Below are positions 5,933 to 8,677 of a DNA stretch of 8,677 nt, in pieces. Position 1 is the stretch's first letter; every line of letters begins with the position of its first letter. The notes beneath the pieces are model-generated. The model searched no databases and was not told the DNA's origin. It saw nothing but the letters and a program-made list of their open reading frames with translations. Source of the stretch: Lachnospiraceae bacterium UBA4711 (GTDB lineage Bacteria > Bacillota > Clostridia > Lachnospirales > Lachnospiraceae); the NCBI GenBank assembly GCA_002404515.1, contig DHJV01000133.1, positions 1,045-9,721 on the forward strand. Direction: 5' to 3'. The position numbers and the translations under genes were made by a program.

Positions 5933-6934
5933 TTATTTCTTTCTTCCAATCACAGATACCCAATCATTCATATGCACAACATCAAGAACCTCAAAGCCAT
6001 TTGCAGTCATTGCACCTGTGACATCTTTTTCCTTCACATCCAGAATTCCAGATGTAATAAAATATCCATCTTTCTTCAAATATGGACCGATTACCGCAGA
6101 GAGCGGTACGATCACATCTGCCAGAATATTGGCGACAACAATATCATACTGTCTGTCTGCATCCAGATGTTGTGTCTCCTTGATCGTCGAACGGTCAAGC
6201 TGGAATGTCGTTCCCTTGCCAATGTAATTATCTGCAAGCAGATTGCCGCACGAGAACTTGATCTTATCTTCGCCCATATGATTGAGCTTCGCATTTTCCT
6301 CACTTGCCCGCACAGCAAGTTCATCAATATCCATACCATGCACAAAGCCTGCTCCAAGCTTTAATGCAATCATGGATAAAATACCACTGCCACAACCGAC
6401 ATCAAACACCGTATCGCCCGGCTTTAAATATTTCTTTAACTGTCCGATACAGAGCTTCGTCGTCTCATGGGAACCGGTACCAAACGCAATGCCCGGATCA
6501 ATCTCGATCACAATATCATCTTCTTTTGCATCGTTGACCGTCTCCCAGGTCGGTTTAATCACAATATCATCATAGAGACGGATTGGATGGAAGAACTGCT
6601 TCCAGTTGTTCATCCAGTCTTTGTCCTCTGTATTCGAAAGTGTAATGTTCTTACTACCTACCGGTATAAACGCTTCAAGGCGGGTAAGCTCTGCAGCTAT
6701 ATCCGCCCTTAACGTTTCTATATTGAAAGAGTCATCTATGTAGCAGGAAACCTTTGCAGTTCCATCATCCTCGCCATCAACCAGCGGGATATCCACAAAC
6801 ATAGCAGCCTTATCTTCCTCGGTAAGTGGAACATGATCTTCTATCATCACACCTTCCACACCCTTTTCATCCAAGAATGCAGAGATGAGATCAACAGCTT
6901 CCACCGTTGTATCGATGGTCAGTTTTGTCCACAT
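5933..6934 (-). CDS. prmA: ribosomal protein L11 methyltransferase PrmA
   Basis: 333 residues from the second of two adjacent ATGs. AAGG (6945-6942) is 7 nt from this one but only 4 nt from the ATG at 6937. PrmA uses S-adenosylmethionine to trimethylate ribosomal protein L11 in the cytoplasm. Counting from the first ATG, it shows the PrmA-specific segment IDPGIAFGTGSHETT (146-160), the SAM-binding motif DVGCGSG (179-185), an acidic D203 after the next strand, and VANILADVI (268-276), the NILA signature. The N-terminal third (1-115) is the L11-recognition region. The chain is somewhat longer than the usual 290-315 residues, mostly from a polar segment near 236-263. It follows dnaJ by 13 bp in the order common to Firmicutes heat-shock operons. 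The usual downstream neighbour in related genomes, an rsmE-type gene, is absent and the kinase takes its place. Confidence 0.96.
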   Translation of the reverse strand: MWTKLTIDTTVEAVDLISAFLDEKGVEGVMIEDHVPLTEEDKAAMFVDIPLVDGEDDGTAKVSCYIDDSFNIETLRADIAAELTRLEAFIPVGSKNITLSNTEDKDWMNNWKQFFHPIRLYDDIVIKPTWETVNDAKEDDIVIEIDPGIAFGTGSHETTKLCIGQLKKYLKPGDTVFDVGCGSGILSMIALKLGAGFVHGMDIDELAVRASEENAKLNHMGEDKIKFSCGNLLADNYIGKGTTFQLDRSTIKETQHLDADRQYDIVVANILADVIVPLSAVIGPYLKKDGYFITSGILDVKEKDVTGAMTANGFEVLDVVHMNDWVSVIGRKK

Positions 6935-6947
6935 CATTTTACCTTAC

Positions 6948-8111
6948 CTATAATCCTTTTTTGAACCCTTTCTTTCTCTTATGATCGCCAAAAATCGAAG
7001 AACCGGAGGATGCCGCATCCGTAGACGAACGTGCATTGACCGTTGTATTTGCATACTGGTTCAAGATCGATTTCTGTTCTTCTGTCAGCTTATCTGGTAC
7101 CTGAACGACCAACGTGATGTAGTGATCGCCTCGTACTGTCTTGTTACGAAGTGTTGGTACACCCTTGCCCTTCAGTTTTACCTTTGTGTCTGTCTGTGTA
7201 CCTGGCTTGATTTCCAGTTCATAAGGTCCATCAATCGTTGTAACGGTAATCTTGCCACCCAATGCTGCCTGTGTAAATGTAATCGGCTCAGTAGAGTAAA
7301 GATCATACTCCTGTCTCTGGAATCTCGGATCCCGGTCAACCAGTACAGTTACAAGCAGGTCACCACGCTCACCACCGTTGATACCCGGCTCGCCCTTTGC
7401 ACGAATACGGATACTCTGACCATTATCAATACCTGCCGGAATGGCAATCTGAATCTTCTTCTTACTCTTTACATAACCAGAACCTGCACAGTTGCTACAC
7501 TTGTACTTAATGATCTTTCCAGAACCACCGCAGTCTGGACATGCGGATACAGTTCTTGCCATACCAAACAAAGACTGTTGTGTATAAACAACCTGACCTT
7601 TTCCTCCACATTTACTACATGTTTCCGGCTGATGTCCCGGCTGTGCACCAGTACCATGACAGACGCTACATTCATCTTTCAATGGAAGCTCCAGCTCTGT
7701 CTGCGTGCCAAATACAGCATCTGTGAAACTCACACGTACTGTAGTCTTGATATTTGCGCCTTTCACTGGACCATTGGACTGTCTCTGACGACTGCCGCCA
7801 AACATATCTCCGAAGATATCTCCAAAGATATCTCCCATATCTGAGAAGTCAAATCCTCCGAAGCCGCCCGGACCACCGCCCTGCTCAAATGCCGCATGAC
7901 CATACTGATCATATTTTGCACGCTTCTCAGGGTCGGACAGTACAGCATATGCCTCTGCAGCTTCTTTGAACTTTTCTTCTGCCTCTTTGTCTCCCGGGTT
8001 TGTGTCCGGGTGATATTTCTTCGCTACCTTACGGTAAGCTTTTTTCAAATCTGCCTCGGAGACACCTTTCGTGACTCCGAGGACTTCATAATAATCTCTT
8101 TTATCAGACAT
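6948..8111 (-). CDS. dnaJ: chaperone DnaJ (Hsp40, type I)
   Basis: 387 residues, the usual length for type I DnaJ. ATG 8111 is preceded by AAGGGTGAG; a GTG two codons upstream (8117) is less likely. Order: J domain (about 6-70) with HPD at 34-36, Gly/Phe-rich linker (about 78-107), then the zinc domain with four CxxCxGxG motifs (C148/C151, C165/C168, C191/C194, C205/C208). The substrate-binding C-terminal domains follow (about 120-147 and 215-340), and a polar Lys-rich tail. DnaJ stimulates the ATPase of DnaK and delivers unfolded clients to it in the cytoplasm. It begins 59 bp after dnaK and runs into prmA. Regulation is probably that of the dnaK operon (HrcA/CIRCE in relatives), but that control region is outside the window. 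Confidence 0.98.
   Translation of the reverse strand: MSDKRDYYEVLGVTKGVSEADLKKAYRKVAKKYHPDTNPGDKEAEEKFKEAAEAYAVLSDPEKRAKYDQYGHAAFEQGGGPGGFGGFDFSDMGDIFGDIFGDMFGGSRQRQSNGPVKGANIKTTVRVSFTDAVFGTQTELELPLKDECSVCHGTGAQPGHQPETCSKCGGKGQVVYTQQSLFGMARTVSACPDCGGSGKIIKYKCSNCAGSGYVKSKKKIQIAIPAGIDNGQSIRIRAKGEPGINGGERGDLLVTVLVDRDPRFQRQEYDLYSTEPITFTQAALGGKITVTTIDGPYELEIKPGTQTDTKVKLKGKGVPTLRNKTVRGDHYITLVVQVPDKLTEEQKSILNQYANTTVNARSSTDAASSGSSIFGDHKRKKGFKKGL
7801..7836 (-). repeat. three 12-bp tandem units in the dnaJ Gly/Phe region
   Basis: Units at 7801-7812, 7813-7824 and 7825-7836 share the core A-TATCTCC on the plus strand. They encode the repeated Gly-Asp-Ile/Met-Phe of the linker (DIFGDIFGDMFGG). Such internal duplications are ordinary in DnaJ Gly/Phe regions but could vary in copy number between strains. 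Confidence 0.6.
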
Positions 8112-8170
8112 CTGCACTCACCCTTATTATTCGTAATCTGCTTTTATCAACTTGCTCCCCGTTTTATCTC

Positions 8171-8677
8171 TTAGACTTCCTTGTAGTCTCCATCCACTAC
8201 ATCATCTGAATAATCTGGTGTGCCTGTGCCTGTACCAGCGTTTGCACCAGGACCGTTCTGCTCATAGAGTTTTGAGAACAATTCCTGAGCGCTGTTCATC
8301 AATGTTTCCTTACCTGCCTTGATCTTCTCTACATCATAGTCTGTCATAGCATCCGGATCTGTGCTCTCAATGATATCCTTCAAAGCCTTCAGGTCTGCCT
8401 CAACCTTTGTCTTATCTGTTGCAGAAAGCTTATCTCCTACATCGTTCAAAGCTCTCTCTGTCTGGAATACCATAGCATCGGCATCGTTACGAACCTCAAT
8501 TGCTTCCTTACGCTTCTTATCCTGTGCCTCATACTCAGCAGCTTCCTTCACTGCTCTATCGATATCCTCATCAGAAAGAGATGTTCCGGATGTGATTGTG
8601 ATATGCTGCTCACGACCTGTACCAAGATCCTTCGCAGATACATTTACAATACCATTTGCATCGATATCGAATGTAAC
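8171..8677 (-). CDS. dnaK: chaperone DnaK (Hsp70), C-terminal part (cut by window edge)
   Basis: The frame is open from the right edge to TAA at 8173-8171, giving the last 168 residues; the N-terminal ATPase domain is outside. It begins with VTFDIDANGIVNVSAKD, the closing strands of the substrate-binding beta domain, and continues with GREQHITITS, both typical of DnaK. The charged helical lid follows (about 35-140), then a Gly/Ala-rich linker and the acidic tail DYSDDVVDGDYKEV, close to the conserved Hsp70 C-terminus. DnaK binds and releases unfolded proteins with DnaJ and GrpE. The 59-bp gap to dnaJ shows no terminator. An internal ATG at 8551 is not the gene start, since family sequence continues upstream of it. 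Confidence 0.97.
   Translation of the reverse strand, partial: VTFDIDANGIVNVSAKDLGTGREQHITITSGTSLSDEDIDRAVKEAAEYEAQDKKRKEAIEVRNDADAMVFQTERALNDVGDKLSATDKTKVEADLKALKDIIESTDPDAMTDYDVEKIKAGKETLMNSAQELFSKLYEQNGPGANAGTGTGTPDYSDDVVDGDYKEV

Noticed and set aside
5907..5963. N-terminal extension of the kinase to ATG 5963
   Set aside because: It would overlap the prmA coding end, has no good ribosome binding site and adds residues unlike the family. ATG 5906 has GGGGAG at 8 nt.
6981..7844. 287-codon open frame on the plus strand
   Set aside because: It lies wholly antisense to dnaJ, whose product is unmistakable. Its translation is Cys/Thr-rich with no family features, so it is a shadow of dnaJ codon use.
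1..8677. Mobile elements, CRISPR arrays, tRNA or rRNA genes
   Set aside because: No transposase or integrase coding sequence, no regularly spaced repeats and no RNA-gene-like folds were seen. Nearly all of the window is accounted for by protein genes on one strand.

Overview
The window reads as chromosomal DNA of a low-to-moderate GC Firmicute, most likely a clostridial gut-type bacterium of the Lachnospiraceae kind. This placement is an inference from the dnaK-dnaJ-prmA order, the style of the protein sequences and the abundance of LytTR regulators. No phylogenetic marker was compared. Every gene I can support lies on the minus strand, so transcription runs from right to left.

Right part (8677 to 5933): the end of the heat-shock operon. 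It holds the C-terminal 168 residues of DnaK (cut by the window edge), a complete DnaJ with its zinc centre, and PrmA, the ribosomal protein L11 methyltransferase. Gaps are short (59 and 13 bp). Twenty-six bp after PrmA, with its own good ribosome binding site and no terminator between, starts a 573-residue membrane-anchored Ser/Thr protein kinase. It has an unrecognised extracytoplasmic C-terminal domain instead of PASTA repeats.

Middle part (4184 to 1900): a 235-bp gene-free stretch, then two LytTR-type regulators. The first (236 aa) is a receiver-LytTR protein. The second (354 aa) is a receiver-LytTR-FHA fusion. In both, the receiver aspartate that would accept a phosphoryl group is replaced (N57 in the first, E59 in the second). 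A perfect 12-bp-stem terminator separates them, and a good promoter candidate for the second gene overlaps it. A 62-residue zinc-ribbon protein with a Thr/Glu/Ser-rich tail follows.

Left part (1866 to 1): an AlgI-like MBOAT O-acyltransferase and the N-terminal 140 residues of a DHHW/AlgX-AlgJ-like partner, the usual pair for O-acetylating a surface or secreted polymer. A consensus-like -10 box inside a perfect 15-bp palindrome lies just upstream of the MBOAT gene.

Working model (inference): the transmembrane kinase senses something outside the cell. Its phosphothreonine output is read by the FHA domain of the DNA-binding regulator, whose aspartate input appears to be lost. The regulator then controls a locus that includes the polymer O-acyltransferase pair. 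This would be a one-locus route from eukaryote-type kinase to LytTR transcription factor to envelope modification, tied by position to the heat-shock operon. No cognate phosphatase or histidine kinase is seen in the window.
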